The translations under genes and the position numbers were made by a program. Shown here one piece after another: positions 19,191 to 19,648 of a stretch of 19,648 nucleotides of DNA (positions are counted from its first letter, which is position 1; each line of letters begins with the position of its first letter). The notes under the pieces are model-generated. The model saw nothing but the letters and a program-made list of their open reading frames with translations, was not told the DNA's origin and made no database searches. The stretch is from Spirogloea muscicola (Eukaryota; Streptophyta; Zygnematophyceae; Spirogloeales; Spirogloeaceae): assembly GCA_009602725.1 (NCBI GenBank), contig WELB01000225.1, positions 87,139 to 106,786 of the forward strand. The letters are read 5' to 3'.

Positions 19191-19365
19191 GTGATGACTC
19201 GTGCGTCTCTGAGCGGGTCAGCTTAGCAGCAGGTGACGTACATCCGTCAAGGTGCTTGCCTTCGTCCTTAGCCACTCACGCCCTCCATCACCCAATACAC
19301 ACTCCATTACCTTGAAATGAAGGTTCTTCCAGTGAGGGCCGTGGCTGTGATTGGGCAGCCCAGAG
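19191..19365 (-). repeat. Dispersed repeat, copy 3, with hairpin unit
   Basis: Positions 19191-19310 combine the features of copies 1 and 2: GACTCGTG and GAGCGGGTCAGC at one end (as at 2090-2125), CACCTGCT-like, GTGCTTGCCTT and GCCCTCCATCAC through the middle, and AATACACACTCCAT at the other end (reverse complement of 1799-1815). A hairpin unit, GGCTGTGATTGGGCAGCCC, follows at 19343-19361, matching the arrangement next to copy 1. It is the most complete of the three copies in the window. The family is unknown. Confidence 0.85.
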
Positions 19366-19389
19366 AGGAGAATGACGTTAATAGCCCAT

Positions 19390-19525
19390 AATTGAGGTGG
19401 GTTTTAGGCGGCGGACCTGGGCGGCGGGGGAGAGGGAGGCGAGGGGCCAGCCGGGGCGGCGGAGGAGCGGCAGGCGCAGGGGCTCCAGCGCGGCGCGCGC
19501 GGCGGCCAGCGCCACGAGCGCCAGG
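19390..19525. other. G-rich, purine-biased stretch
   Basis: Plus-strand runs of G (GGGCGGCGGGGGAGAGGG, then GAGGGG, CCGGGG and GGGG) have spacing compatible with G-quadruplex formation. No open frame with family features is seen. It immediately precedes the terminal A run. Confidence 0.5.

Positions 19526-19648
<123 letters not shown>

Overview
The window reads as nuclear DNA of a green alga or close relative (Viridiplantae). The genes are split by many short GT-AG introns. One product is a short plastid-type DnaJ zinc-finger protein and another is a CASTOR/POLLUX/DMI1-type RCK channel, both plant-lineage families. A non-LTR retrotransposon with a restriction-like endonuclease is also present. 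I cannot place the genus. The window starts in a GCC run and ends in 123 A, and one base is N, so it looks like a whole contig cut at low-complexity ends.

Layout. About 1-6500 is a transposon-rich block. It holds an essentially intact RLE-type LINE ORF (2649-6044), a 5'-truncated relative upstream (about 1128-1580) and a 74-bp inverted fragment of the same ORF flanked by 9-bp direct repeats (6388-6483). It also holds many copies of a short unit that folds as GGGCTGG-loop-CCAGCCC, plus a roughly 90-120-bp dispersed repeat seen in both orientations that returns at 19191-19365. The LINE copy is bracketed by inverted repeats of about 51 bp.

From 6500 to 19100 there are four host genes: a METTL21-type methyltransferase (+, 3 exons, 6698-7725); a plastid DnaJ-type zinc-finger protein (-, 5 exons, 8839-9827); a CASTOR/POLLUX-like channel (+, 22 exons traced, 10624-17289); and a multi-pass membrane protein of unknown function (-, 17989-18966 plus an unresolved 5' part). 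The zinc-finger gene and the channel gene are head to head with about 270 bp between coding starts. The methyltransferase/zinc-finger pair and the channel/membrane-protein pair are convergent.

The exon models were built by hand from splice signals, reading phase and remembered family conservation. Phases close exactly through every exon of the zinc-finger gene, the methyltransferase and the channel from its second exon onward, which is the main support for them. No functional link between the four host genes is evident.
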